From positions 4,121,501 to 4,185,500 of the forward strand of contig NZ_CP025263.1 in NCBI RefSeq assembly GCF_002843605.1: DNA of 64,000 bases. Direction: 5' to 3'. This document shows positions 44,853-56,476 of this stretch, one piece after another. The first letter of the stretch is position 1. Every line of letters begins with the position of its first letter. The translations under genes and the position numbers were made by a program. The stretch is from Pseudomonas sp. S09G 359. GTDB lineage: Bacteria > Pseudomonadota > Gammaproteobacteria > Pseudomonadales > Pseudomonadaceae. The notes under the pieces were generated by a model. That model saw nothing but the letters and a program-made list of their open reading frames with translations. It did not search any database and was not told the origin of the DNA.

Positions 44853-46106
44853 TGTGGCGAGCGGGCTTGCCCGCGTTGGGCCGCGCAGCGGCCCCAGCCA
44901 AAACACCGCGCTGTACCTGAGTAAACAGGGTGTCAGTTTTTAGGGCTGCTTCGCAGTCCAACGCGGGCAAGCCCGCTCGCCACAGGAGTACTGGTCAGAC
45001 TTGGGACTGAGCGCCCTCACCCACAATCACCAGCGTCGGCGCGTGCACTTCATGCTCCGCCACCATGCGTGGCAAGTCCGCCAAACCTGCGCAGGATTGC
45101 GGATTATCCGAACCTGTCGAACTGGCTAAAGGAGATGTATCAGTGGCCGGGCGCGGCCGGGGTTTGATGGTGAGCATGATCGCGACAAACTGAGCGAAAA
45201 ATCGGTACTCGTTACCCAATAAGCTCTGTGGCGAGCGGGCTTGCCCGCGTTGGGCCGCGCAGCGGCCCCAGCCAAAACACCGCGCTGTACCTGAGTAAAC
45301 AGGGTGTCAGTTTTTAGGGCTGCTTCGCAGCCCAACGCGGGCAAGCCCGCTCGCCACAGGAATACTGGTCAGACTTGGGACTGAGCACCCTCACCCACAA
45401 TCACCAGCGTCGGCGCGTGCACTTCATGCTCCGCCACCATGCGTGGCAAGTCCGCCAAACCTGCGCAGGATTGCGAATTATCCGAACCTGTCGAACTGGC
45501 TAAAGGAGATGTATCAGTGGCCGGGCGTGGCCGGGGTTTGATGGTGAGCATGATCGCAACAAACTGAGCGGAAAATCGGTACTCGTTACCCAATAAGCTC
45601 TGTGGCGAGCGGGCTTGCCCGCGTTGGGCCGCGCAGCGGCCCCAGCCAAAACACCGCGCTGTACCTGAGTAAACAGGGTGTCAGTTTTCAGGGCTGCTTC
45701 GCAGCCCAACGCGGGCAAGCCCGCTCGCCACAGGAATACTGGTCAGACTTGGGACTGAGCACCCTCACCCACAATCACCAGCGTCGGCGCGTGCACTTCA
45801 TGCTCCGCCACCATGCGTGGCAAGTCCGCCAAACCTGCGCAGGATTGCGGATTATCCGAACCTGTCGAACTGGCTAAAGGAGATGTATCAGTGGCCGGGC
45901 GCGGCCGGGGTTTGATGGTGAGCATGATCGCGACAAACTGAGCGAAAAATCGGTACTCGTTACCCAATAAGCTCTGTGGCGAGCGGGCTTGCCCGCGTTG
46001 GGCCGCGCAGCGGCCCCAGCCAAAACACCGCGCTGTACCTGAGTAAACAGGGTGTCAGTTTTTAGGGCTGCTTCGCAGCCCAACGCGGGCAAGCCCGCTC
46101 GCCACA
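44853..46106. repeat. Tandem array: four REPINs separated by three 374-bp-period chimeric segments
   Basis: REPINs of the type TGTGGCGAGCGGGCTTGCCC ... GGGCAAGCCCGCTCGCCACA begin at 44853, 45227, 45601 and 45975, exactly 374 bases apart. Each spacer between them consists of a cysG 3'-end copy (about 98 bases, reading leftward, lacking 36 bases near the end of the gene) joined to a copy of the hydroquinone reductase 3' end (starting CCTGCGCAGGATTGCG at 45086, 45460 and 45834, and lacking about 90 internal bases). The copies are nearly identical, so the amplification is recent. Confidence 0.95.
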
Positions 46107-46116
46107 GGAATACTGG

Positions 46117-47511
46117 TCAGACTTGGGACTGAGCGCCTTCAAACCACTTCAGCTTCTCGCGCAGCACCACCACCTCACCGACAATCACCAGCGTCGGCGC
46201 ATGCACTTCATGCTCCGCCACCATGCGTGGCAAGTCCGCCAGGGTGCCGGTGAATACACGCTGATTGGCCGTGGTGCCCTGCTGGATCAACGCCGCCGGG
46301 GTATCCGCCGCGCGTCCGTGCTTGATCAGTTGCTCACAGATGATCGGCAAGCCAATCAAGCCCATGTAGAACACCAGCGTCTGCGAGGGCCCCACCAGGT
46401 CATGCCAGGGCAGGTCCGAAGTCCCGTCCTTCAAATGCCCGGTGATAAAGCGTACCGACTGCGCGTAGTCACGATGGGTCAGTGGAATGCCGGCATACGC
46501 CGCGCAACCGCTGGCCGCCGTGATCCCCGGCACCACCTGGAACGGGATGCCATGGGCCGCCAGCTCCTCGATCTCTTCGCCACCGCGGCCAAAGATGAAC
46601 GGATCGCCGCCCTTAAGGCGCAGCACGCGCTTGCCCTGCTTGGCCAGATCAACCAATTGCTGGTTGATCTGGTCCTGCGGCACGGCATGCTCGGCGCGAC
46701 GCTTGCCGACATACACGCGCTCGGCATCGCGACGGCACAATTCCAGGATCGCCGGCGCCACCAGGCGGTCGTACAGCACCACGTCGGCTTGCTGCATCAG
46801 GCGCAAGGCGCGGAAGGTCAGCAGGTCCGGATCACCGGGGCCCGCGCCCACCAGGTAAACCTCGCCCGGCGCATACGGCGGCGCGCCGTTGACCTTTTCG
46901 ATCAGCAGGCGCTCGGCTTCATCGCCCTGCCCGGCCAACTGGCGGTCAGCAATCGGCCCCTGGAAAACCTCTTCCCAAAACGCACGACGTTGCTGCACAT
47001 CCGGGTACAGGCCTTTGACCTGGGCACGAAAACGCGCCGCCAACCCAGCCAATTGGCCATAGGTGGACGGAATCCAGGTTTCCAGCTTGGCGCGGATCAA
47101 GCGCGCCAGCACCGGCGCATCGCCGCCACTGGACACCGCAATCACCAACGGTGAGCGGTCGACAATGGCCGGGAAGATCACGCTGCACAAGGCCGGCGCA
47201 TCCACCACATTGACCGGTACGCAACGACGCTTGGCATCACTGGACACTTGCGCGTTCAGTGGCTCGTCATCCGTTGCGGCGATGATCAGGACGCAACCGT
47301 CGAGGTCAGCCTCCTGATAACCGCGCAAAATCAATTCCCCGCCACTGCCCAGCACCAGCTCACGCAGCTGGTCTTCGATCTGGGGAGCAACCACCCGCAG
47401 CAACGCACCGGCGTCGGCCAGCAGCCGGGACTTGCGCAAGGCAATCTCCCCACCACCGACGACCAACACACGACTGCCGCGCAGGTTATGAAACAGCGGC
47501 AGAAATTCCAT
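46117..47511 (-). CDS. cysG: Siroheme synthase CysG
   Basis: The 464-residue trifunctional protein starts [20 protein letters not shown]. The N-terminal half (1-210) is the NAD-dependent precorrin-2 dehydrogenase/ferrochelatase ([11 protein letters not shown], catalytic Asp region AATDDEPLN). The C-terminal half (about 218-464) is the SAM uroporphyrinogen-III methyltransferase ([27 protein letters not shown]). It makes siroheme for sulfite and nitrite reductases. Its 3' end is the second source of the 374-bp repeats. It begins just downstream of serS. Confidence 0.96.
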   Translation of the reverse strand: MEFLPLFHNLRGSRVLVVGGGEIALRKSRLLADAGALLRVVAPQIEDQLRELVLGSGGELILRGYQEADLDGCVLIIAATDDEPLNAQVSSDAKRRCVPVNVVDAPALCSVIFPAIVDRSPLVIAVSSGGDAPVLARLIRAKLETWIPSTYGQLAGLAARFRAQVKGLYPDVQQRRAFWEEVFQGPIADRQLAGQGDEAERLLIEKVNGAPPYAPGEVYLVGAGPGDPDLLTFRALRLMQQADVVLYDRLVAPAILELCRRDAERVYVGKRRAEHAVPQDQINQQLVDLAKQGKRVLRLKGGDPFIFGRGGEEIEELAAHGIPFQVVPGITAASGCAAYAGIPLTHRDYAQSVRFITGHLKDGTSDLPWHDLVGPSQTLVFYMGLIGLPIICEQLIKHGRAADTPAALIQQGTTANQRVFTGTLADLPRMVAEHEVHAPTLVIVGEVVVLREKLKWFEGAQSQV

Positions 47512-49182
<1,671 letters not shown>

Positions 49183-49183
<1 letters not shown>

Positions 49184-50505
49184 TACTTTCTCCGCTGTTT
49201 CGGGCTGAGGCGGTCAAGCTGGGCGAGGTGATTGAGCTTTTCACCGATCTTCAGCTCCAGGCCACGCGGCACCGGCTGATAGAGCGGCAAGGGCTCAAGC
49301 TCATCGGGGAAGTAATCTTCGCCGGCGGCATAGGCGTCCGGCTCATCGTGGGCGTAGCGGTATTCGTCGCCGTAGCCCAACTGTTTCATCAACTTGGTTG
49401 GCGCATTGCGCAGGTGCAGCGGCACTTCGAGGGAGCCGTATTCGGCCGCCGCACGCAGGGCCGACTTGAAACCCATGTACACCGCATTGCTTTTCGGCGC
49501 GCAGGCCAGGTAGGTGATTGCCTGGGCAACCGCCAACTCGCCTTCCGGGCTGCCAAGGCGCTCTTGCACGTCCCAGGCGGCGAGGCACAGGCTCAGGGCG
49601 CGCGGGTCGGCGTTGCCGATGTCTTCGCTGGCCATGCGCACCACGCGGCGCGCCAGGTACAGCGGGTCGCAGCCGCCGTCGATCATCCGCGCAAACCAGT
49701 ACAGCGCGCCGTCCGGGTTGGAGCCGCGTACCGATTTGTGCAGTGCGGAAATCTGGTCGTAGAAGGCTTCGCCGCCCTTGTCGAAACGCCGGCGCGTATC
49801 GCCAAGCAGGCTTTGCAGCAGGTCGACGCCAATCTCGCTGCCGTCTTCGGCGAGGTCCGAAGCGTTTTCCAGCAGGTTGAGGAAGCGCCGGCCATCGCCG
49901 TCGGCAGCCGTCAGCAAAATTTTGAAACCTTCGTCGCTGACGCTCAGTTGGCGCTTGCCGAGGCCCTTGTCTTCGCTCAACGCGCGGTGCAGCAACTTTT
50001 GCATCGCGGCCTCGTCGAGGCTCTTGAGCACATACACCCGCGCCCGCGAGAGCAAGGCGTTGTTGAGTTCAAACGACGGGTTTTCGGTGGTGGCACCAAT
50101 AAAAATCAGCGTGCCGTCTTCGACATACGGCAGGAACGCATCTTGCTGCGACTTGTTGAAGCGATGCACTTCGTCAACAAACAGGATGGTGCGCTTGCCG
50201 TATTGCCCGGCCTGCTGCTTGGCGACCTCCACCGCCTGGCGGATCTCCTTGACCCCCGCCAGCACCGCCGACACCGTTTCGAAATGCGCGTCCGAGACTT
50301 TCGCCAGCAACCGCGCAAGGGTGGTTTTACCCACCCCCGGCGGCCCCCAGAAAATCATCGAGTGCAGCGCGCCCTGCTCCAGGGCTTCGCGCAAAGGCTT
50401 GCCGCGAGCGAGCAGGTGTTCCTGACCGACGTATTCATCCAGGTTGGTCGAGCGCAAGCGCGCGGCCAGGGGCTGGGCAATCGGGTCACTTCGAAACAGA
50501 TCCAT
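49183..50505 (-). CDS. rarA: Replication-associated recombination protein RarA (MgsA)
   Basis: The 440-residue AAA+ ATPase starts [20 protein letters not shown]. Walker [15 protein letters not shown] (about 54-67), Walker B FVDEVHRF and the SSB-binding and tetramerisation domains of the MgsA family follow ([20 protein letters not shown]). It acts at stalled replication forks. It lies between lolA and crcB as in other pseudomonads. Confidence 0.96.
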
Positions 50506-50532
50506 GGGCAGCGTTTGAAACCTCTGGGCAGT

Positions 50533-51156
50533 TTATTCCTGGATCACGTCGGCACCCTTGGGGATGTCGAACTTGAACTTGGACGCGGGTACCGGCTGGT
50601 TGGCCTTGACCCCGGAGAACAGGATATCGGTGCGTTGGCCAACGCTGTCGACCAGGCGCATGTTATTGATCACGCCGTTGCCGAAGGACAGGGACAAGGT
50701 GTCAAACAGCGTGTCCTTGGATTTGGGCTTGAGGGTGAACTCGATCACGTTGCTGGTTTGCTTGGAGGTGATGTCGAAGCTGTCGTTGATTTTCGACACA
50801 TCGCCCGACAGCAACAGCGCCGGAGTCTGGTTCAGGCGCGGGTCGAGCTTCTTGATGGTCGCCTGCTCCAGGTCCGGGTCCCACAGGGTGACCTTCTGCC
50901 CATCGGAAACGATGGTCTGCTCGGCCTTGCCTTCGGTGTGCCAGTAGAACAACCCCGGGCGCTGCACCGCCATTTCACCGGCGGTTTCCTGCAACTGGGT
51001 GCCGCCGGCGTCCAGGGTCAGCTGGGAGAAGCGCGCCGTCAGGGTCTGGGATTTGTCCAACAGGTTTTTCAGGCTGGCAACGGAGGCCGGGTCAGCGTGA
51101 GCCGAAACAGCGGTCAGGGCCAGTGCCGGCAACAACAGCATGCGGATAAGGCGCAT
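50533..51156 (-). CDS. lolA: Outer-membrane lipoprotein carrier protein LolA
   Basis: The 207-residue periplasmic chaperone starts [20 protein letters not shown], with a signal peptide cleaved after AHA, chosen because GAGGA lies five bases upstream. It carries lipoproteins from LolCDE to LolB. Features are [12 protein letters not shown], the [10 protein letters not shown] hydrophobic-cavity strand and LWDPDLEQ. It is followed by rarA after 27 bases and lies downstream of ftsK. Confidence 0.96.
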   Translation of the reverse strand: MRLIRMLLLPALALTAVSAHADPASVASLKNLLDKSQTLTARFSQLTLDAGGTQLQETAGEMAVQRPGLFYWHTEGKAEQTIVSDGQKVTLWDPDLEQATIKKLDPRLNQTPALLLSGDVSKINDSFDITSKQTSNVIEFTLKPKSKDTLFDTLSLSFGNGVINNMRLVDSVGQRTDILFSGVKANQPVPASKFKFDIPKGADVIQE

Positions 51157-51209
51157 GGGAGTCCTCATTGAGTGTTAGGGCGCGCCACGTGTTGCCACGC
51201 GGCGCGTGA

Positions 51210-53618
51210 TCAGTCGCGCATCTGCCCGGGGGCGATGACTTCGCGCGAGCCGTTGGTGTTCATTGCGGTCACGACGCCAGCATTTTCCATGGCTTCGATC
51301 ATGCGGGCGGCGCGGTTGTAGCCAATTTTCAGCTTGCGCTGTACGGCAGAGATCGAGGCGCGGCGGCTTTCGAGTACGAAGGCGACGGCTTCGTCGTACA
51401 GCGCGTCGGTCTCGGCGTCGTCGTCGCCACCGCTGCTGCCACCGTCGAAACCACTGCCCGCTTCCTCGACGCCGGCGAGAATGTCGTCGTTGTATTCCGG
51501 CGCGCCGCGCAGTTTCCAGGCTTCCACCACACGGTGCACTTCATCATCGGAAACAAACGCGCCATGCACCCGGATCGGCAGGCTGGTGCCCGGCGGCATG
51601 TAGAGCATGTCGCCGTGGCCCAGCAGTTGCTCGGCGCCGCCCTGGTCGATGATGGTCCGCGAGTCGATCTTGCTCGACACCTGGAACGCCATCCGCGTCG
51701 GAATGTTGGCCTTGATCAGGCCGGTAATCACGTCCACCGACGGACGCTGGGTAGCGAGAATCAAGTGGATGCCGGCAGCACGCGCTTTCTGCGCGATACG
51801 TGCGATCAGCTCTTCAACCTTCTTGCCGACGATCATCATCATGTCGGCGAATTCGTCGACCACCACTACGATGGTCGGCAGTTTGGTCAGCAACGGCGCT
51901 TCGTCGTGAATGCTTTCGCGCTTGTACAGCGGGTCGGTCAGCGGCGTGCCGGCGTCCTGGGCTTCCTTGACCTTGGCGTTGAAGCCCGACAGGTTACGCA
52001 CGCCCATTTTCGCCATCAGCTTGTAGCGGCGCTCCATCTCGGCGACGCTCCAGCGCAAGGCGTTGGCGGCGTCCTTCATGTCGGTGACCACCGGGCACAG
52101 CAAGTGCGGAATGCCTTCGTAGATCGACAATTCCAACATCTTCGGGTCGATCATGATCAGCTTGGCGTCATCCGGGCCGGACTTGAACAGGATCGACAGG
52201 ATCATCGCGTTCACACCCACCGACTTACCGGAACCGGTGGTACCGGCCACCAGCAGGTGCGGCATTTTTGCCAGGTCGGTGATCACCGGCTTGCCGCCGA
52301 TGTCATGGCCCAGGGCGAGGGTGACCGGGGATTTGAAGTTGTCGTATTCCGGCGTCGACAATACCTCGGAGAAGCGCACGATCTGGCGGTCTTCGTTGGG
52401 AATCTCGATACCTACGGTGGTCTTGCCCGGAATCACTTCCACCACACGCACGCTGGTCACGGCCAGGGAGCGCGCCAGGTCTTTGGCCAGGTTGGAAATG
52501 CGGCTGACCTTGACGCCGGCGGCCGGCTGGATTTCGTAACGGGTAATTACCGGGCCGGGGTGGATCGAGTCCACCGACACTTCGACGCCGAATTCCTTGA
52601 GCTTGATTTCGAGCAGGTGCCCGACGGCCGCCAGGGATTCCGGCGAATAGTTGAGTTGTTTCTTTTCCGCCGGGTCGAGGATCGAGATCGGCGGCAAGGT
52701 GCCTTCGACGGCGCTGTCGACAAACAGCGGCGCCTGCTTCTCTTTCTGCACGCGATGGCTCGGCTCGGCTGGCTTCGGCGGCGCCGGGGCAATCACCGGC
52801 GGCACCTGCTTCTCGCGGTCCGACATGTGCTTGCTCAGCGCCTGCTCGCGTTCGATCAGGCGCTCCTTGACCTTGGCCTGCTCGCGTCGATCCGGCGTGC
52901 TCGGCGCGACCACTTCGTTGACGCGGGTATCGACCTCGCGCAACTGGGCGACCATGCGCTTGCGATCGACCCGCGCCGCCCACCAGCGGTTGGCGGCGCC
53001 CTGGAACAGTTCGAGCAGGTCGAGGGTGATCTTGCCGGTCACGTCCATCACCTTGAACCACGACAGGTCGGTGAATACCGTGAGGCCGAACAGGAACAAT
53101 GCGATAAACATCAGCGTGCTGCCCTGGATATTCAGGGTCTTGCGCGCCAGGTCGCCCAGGCTTTCACCCAGCGCCCCGCCAGCGCCCGCCGGCAGGCCGG
53201 TGGGTGCATGAAAATGGATATGCGCCAGCGCCGCGCCGGACAATACCAGGAACACCAGGCCGATCAGCCGCCACGAAAACAGCCAGCCGCTCCACTGCCA
53301 CGGCTCATGGCGCTGACGGAAGATCTGCCAGGTCTTGATTGCCAACAGCAACGGGAAAATATAGGCGAAGTAACCCAGCACCATAAACAGGATGTCGGCG
53401 CTGTAGGAACCGGCAGGCCCGCCGAAGTTCTGCACGTCGTCGATCTTGCTGTTATGGCTCCAGCCCGGATCGTCCTTGCCATAGGTGAGCAAGGCCATCA
53501 TCAGGAACAGGCACAGCGCGCCGATCGCGATCAGCGCACCTTCCTTGAGTCGGTAGTGCAGGTGCTGGCGCCAGGCCGGCACGACTGCTGCTTTAGGTGT
53601 TGCGGCGGATTTCTTCAA
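51210..53618 (-). CDS. ftsK: DNA translocase FtsK
   Basis: The 802-residue protein starts [20 protein letters not shown]. It has four N-terminal membrane helices (about 25-195), a short charged linker (about 240-310, much shorter than in E. coli), and the motor domain with Walker [16 protein letters not shown] and Walker [14 protein letters not shown]. The C-terminal gamma winged helix ([20 protein letters not shown]) recognises KOPS. It pumps chromosome termini at the septum and activates XerCD. Confidence 0.98.
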   Translation of the reverse strand: MKKSAATPKAAVVPAWRQHLHYRLKEGALIAIGALCLFLMMALLTYGKDDPGWSHNSKIDDVQNFGGPAGSYSADILFMVLGYFAYIFPLLLAIKTWQIFRQRHEPWQWSGWLFSWRLIGLVFLVLSGAALAHIHFHAPTGLPAGAGGALGESLGDLARKTLNIQGSTLMFIALFLFGLTVFTDLSWFKVMDVTGKITLDLLELFQGAANRWWAARVDRKRMVAQLREVDTRVNEVVAPSTPDRREQAKVKERLIEREQALSKHMSDREKQVPPVIAPAPPKPAEPSHRVQKEKQAPLFVDSAVEGTLPPISILDPAEKKQLNYSPESLAAVGHLLEIKLKEFGVEVSVDSIHPGPVITRYEIQPAAGVKVSRISNLAKDLARSLAVTSVRVVEVIPGKTTVGIEIPNEDRQIVRFSEVLSTPEYDNFKSPVTLALGHDIGGKPVITDLAKMPHLLVAGTTGSGKSVGVNAMILSILFKSGPDDAKLIMIDPKMLELSIYEGIPHLLCPVVTDMKDAANALRWSVAEMERRYKLMAKMGVRNLSGFNAKVKEAQDAGTPLTDPLYKRESIHDEAPLLTKLPTIVVVVDEFADMMMIVGKKVEELIARIAQKARAAGIHLILATQRPSVDVITGLIKANIPTRMAFQVSSKIDSRTIIDQGGAEQLLGHGDMLYMPPGTSLPIRVHGAFVSDDEVHRVVEAWKLRGAPEYNDDILAGVEEAGSGFDGGSSGGDDDAETDALYDEAVAFVLESRRASISAVQRKLKIGYNRAARMIEAMENAGVVTAMNTNGSREVIAPGQMRD

Positions 53619-54114
53619 AACGGGTCTTTTCCTGCGCCTTTAGCGCGTCCATCTGTTGAATAACTGTAAATACTGCCCAATCCGAGCAGCTGAAAAATGA
53701 ACGAGCGTCGTTGGATCTACTTTTAACACCGGGCGATTGCTGGGTGAAATGGCGATAACGCCACAATGGCCGCATTGTACGGGTTTGTGTGCCCGGCGCC
53801 ACACCACTCGGCGCTCATCCAGCAGCATAGCCAATTGTGTGTCACAAGATGTTCAATTTGAGCATGCATTGTCTTTGCTGACAAAGGCTTATGAGCTGTT
53901 TTTACCAATCCAGGCAAGCTTGGCAAATGGCCTGCATCGGCTGGACCCGATTACGACCACGCCTCAGGCGTAGAGTTGCAGAAACACCCACTCACGCTAA
54001 TAGCCGCCAATAGCCGATTCGGGCTGGCCCCAGAGCGCTGCGTCGACAATAATCAACCCCTTGGGGCAGGCGACATTCCTGCCACTCCCCTCCCCTTCTG
54101 TAAGCCTGGATGCC
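53619..54114. other. Intergenic region between ftsK and aat
   Basis: About 500 bases between divergent genes hold both promoters. I see no gene, and no trxB, which in P. aeruginosa sits here. AT-rich stretches occur at 53640-53740. No clear operator could be identified. Confidence 0.5.
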
Positions 54115-54795
54115 ATGCTGACCTGGTTACAACGCGACACCCTGAACTTTCCGCCGCTGGCCAAGGCCATGCGCGAGCCCAATGGCCTGCTCGCCGCCGG
54201 CGGCGATTTGTCTGCCGAACGTCTGATCCGCGCCTACCGGCATGGCTGCTTCCCCTGGTTCTCGGAAGGCCAGCCGATCCTCTGGTGGTCACCCGACCCG
54301 CGCACAGTGATCTTCCCGGACGAACTGCATGTATCCCGCAGCCTGGGCAAGCTGTTGCGCCAGCAGCGCTACACGGTGACCTTCGACCAGGACTTTGCTG
54401 CGGTCATCCAGGCCTGCGCCGCGCCCCGCGCCTATGCCGATGGCACCTGGATCACCGAAGGCATACAAAGCGCTTACCTGGAGCTGCACAAGCGCGGCTA
54501 TGCCCACTCGGTAGAGGTGTGGGACAGCGGCGAGCTGGTGGGCGGCCTGTACGGCCTGGCGATGGGCCAACTGTTTTTTGGCGAATCCATGTTCAGTCGC
54601 GCCGACAACGCCTCCAAATTCGGCTTCGCCACGCTGACCCGACAATTGCAGGCCTGGGGCTTCGTACTGATCGACTGCCAGATGCCCAACGATCACCTGC
54701 ACAGCCTGGGCGCCCGCGCCATCCCGCGCAGCGAATTCGCGGGTTTCCTGCACGAGCATCTGGACCAACCCAACGCTGGACCGTGGGTTTCCTAG
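54115..54795 (+). CDS. aat: Leucyl/phenylalanyl-tRNA--protein transferase Aat
   Basis: The 226-residue enzyme starts [20 protein letters not shown]. It adds Leu or Phe to N-terminal Lys or Arg, making N-degrons for ClpS. Family blocks are [45 protein letters not shown] and [18 protein letters not shown]. The stretch to 54061 upstream is not coding by family length. It sits with ate and clpSA, linking N-degron tagging to degradation. Confidence 0.97.
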   Translation: MLTWLQRDTLNFPPLAKAMREPNGLLAAGGDLSAERLIRAYRHGCFPWFSEGQPILWWSPDPRTVIFPDELHVSRSLGKLLRQQRYTVTFDQDFAAVIQACAAPRAYADGTWITEGIQSAYLELHKRGYAHSVEVWDSGELVGGLYGLAMGQLFFGESMFSRADNASKFGFATLTRQLQAWGFVLIDCQMPNDHLHSLGARAIPRSEFAGFLHEHLDQPNAGPWVS

Positions 54796-54850
54796 GCGAC
54801 TTTCGCGCACCTGGCTTACACTTATTTCAAAGCTTATCCGAGGGTTGATC

Positions 54851-55558
54851 ATGACCGAGTTGGCGCGCTTGAAGTTTTATGCCACTCAACCCCACTCTTG
54901 CAGCTATCTGCCCGACGAGCAGGCCACCACGCTGTTCCTCGACCCCAGCCAGCCAATGGACGTGCATGTGTATGCCGATCTCTCGGAAATGGGTTTTCGG
55001 CGCAGCGGCGATCATCTGTACCGGCCACACTGCCAAAACTGCAATGCTTGCGTCCCGGCACGCATCCCCGTGGCGCAGTTCCTACCGGACCGCAACCAGA
55101 AGCGCATTCTCAAGCGCAACGCCGACCTCACGGTAACGCCGGCCAAACCCAAGTTCAGCGAAGAATACTTCGACCTTTACCAACGCTATATCGAACAACG
55201 CCATGCCGACGGCGATATGTTCCCGCCCAGTCGCGACCAGTTTTCCACCTTTCTGGTGCGTGACCTGCCGTTCTCACGCTTTTACGAGTTTCGCCTCGAC
55301 GGCCGCCTGGTGGCCGTTGCCGTGACCGATCTGCTGCCTAATGGCCTATCCGCGGTGTATACCTTCTACGAACCGGCCGAAGAGCGCCGCAGCCTGGGGC
55401 GCTTCGCCATCCTCTGGCAAATTGGCGAAGCCATGCGCCAGGAACTCGAGGCGGTGTACCTCGGGTACTGGATCAAAAACTGCAAAAAGATGAGCTACAA
55501 GACCCAATATCGGCCCATTGAACTGCTGATTAATCAAAGATGGGTCACGCTTAACTAG
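54851..55558 (+). CDS. Bacterial arginyl/leucyl-transferase (Bpt/Ate family)
   Basis: The 235-residue protein starts [20 protein letters not shown], with GAGGG six bases upstream. It keeps the Ate N-terminal cysteines ([16 protein letters not shown]) and the [19 protein letters not shown]-terminal block. Bpt enzymes transfer Leu (some Arg) to N-terminal Asp/Glu. It follows aat after 55 bases and completes the N-degron set with clpS downstream. Confidence 0.95.
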
Positions 55559-55658
55559 AACCCCTTGGCTTAAACACCCTTTTTCGGGCACAATGCACGC
55601 CGCTTTTGCCTGGCGCAGTTGCACCGGGCCATTCACTGGATACCGAGGGCTTTACTGC

Positions 55659-55877
55659 ATGTCGAAAGAAGACAGCTTCGAAATGGAAGGCACTGTCGTC
55701 GACACCCTGCCCAACACCATGTTTCGTGTGGAGTTGGAAAATGGGCACGTCGTAACCGCGCATATCTCCGGCAAGATGCGCAAGAACTACATTCGTATTC
55801 TTACCGGTGACAAAGTGCGCGTCGAGCTGACGCCCTATGACTTGAGCAAAGGGCGCATCACTTACCGCGCTCGTTAA
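55659..55877 (+). CDS. infA: Translation initiation factor IF-1
   Basis: The 72-residue protein starts [20 protein letters not shown] and is one OB-fold S1 domain ([38 protein letters not shown]). The length and sequence are those of typical IF-1, which binds the 30S A site. Confidence 0.98.
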
Positions 55878-55890
55878 GCAAGTCAATACA

Positions 55891-55918
55891 AAACGCCCGG
55901 TTATGCCGGGCGTTTTTG
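55891..55918 (+). terminator. Terminator of infA
   Basis: Hairpin AAACGCCCGG/CCGGGCGTTTTTG directly follows the infA stop, with a run of five Ts. Confidence 0.88.
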
Positions 55919-55949
55919 TGTGCGCTATTTATCCAGCAGCGCAAAACAA

Positions 55950-56379
55950 TGTGGGAGGGGGCTTGCCCCCGATGGCGGCATAGGTATCTACACAATTTCC
56001 GCTGAACGCAAAATCTGTAACCAAGCCGCCGTTGTGGCGAGCGGGCTTGCCCGCGCTGGGCAGCGCAGCGGCCCCCAGTAAAGGCACTGAGTTTTTTCAT
56101 GAAAGAACTCAGCGCTTGGGTTTGGGGCTGCTGCGCAGCCCAACGCGGGCAAGCCCGCTCGCCACAGGGGGCGGGGAAGTGTTTGCTTTTAAATTTGTGT
56201 ATACACAATTTCCGCCGAACACAAAATCTGTGACCAAGCCGCTGTTGTGGCGAGCGGGCTTGCCCGCGTTGGGTTGCGCAGCGACCCCCTAGTAAGACAC
56301 TGAGTTTTTTCATGAAAGAACTCAGCGCTTGGGTTTGGGGCTGCTGCGCAGCCCAACGCGGGCAAGCCCGCTCGCCACA
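55950..56379. repeat. REP singlet plus two 213-bp direct repeats containing REPINs
   Basis: A single REP (TGTGGGAGGGGGCTTGCCCC at 55950) is followed by two REPINs at 56033-56166 and 56246-56379. These begin TGTGGCGAGCGGGCTTGCCC, and each contains the inner hairpin CTGAGTTTTTTCATGAAAGA ending ACTCAG. Sequences before each REPIN also repeat (ACAATTTCCGC at 55992 and 56205), so the duplicated unit is 213 bases, with several substitutions between copies. The region between infA and clpA has no gene. Confidence 0.9.
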
Positions 56380-56430
56380 AGGGGCAAAGTGTCTACTTTT
56401 ACATTTGATTTGGGGCGCTTCGGCGAGCCA

Positions 56431-56459
56431 GCAAAAAGGCGCCTTTCGGCGCCTTTTGC
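56431..56459 (-). terminator. Terminator downstream of clpA
   Basis: On the minus strand a GGCGCC-rich stem (AAAAGGCGCC with GGCGCCTTTTT) ends in a T-run, 18 bases after the clpA stop. Confidence 0.85.
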
Positions 56460-56476
56460 TTTGTTGCAGTAAACGA

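Noticed and set aside
44995..45967. Repeated 72- and 74-codon minus-strand ORFs in the tandem array
   Set aside because: They begin at different phases of chimeric DNA, use a TTG start without a ribosome-binding site, and borrow only the last 28 residues of CysG. They follow from the repetition, not from selection.
44853..46106. CRISPR array
   Set aside because: Repeats are long and of REPIN type, spacers are identical to one another and derive from flanking genes, and no cas gene is present.
51534..53663. A 709-codon ORF antisense to ftsK
   Set aside because: It is a by-product of high GC and biased codon use. FtsK motifs on the other strand are complete. Similar long antisense frames over clpA (56312-58618) and idh (61524-63503) were dropped for the same reason.
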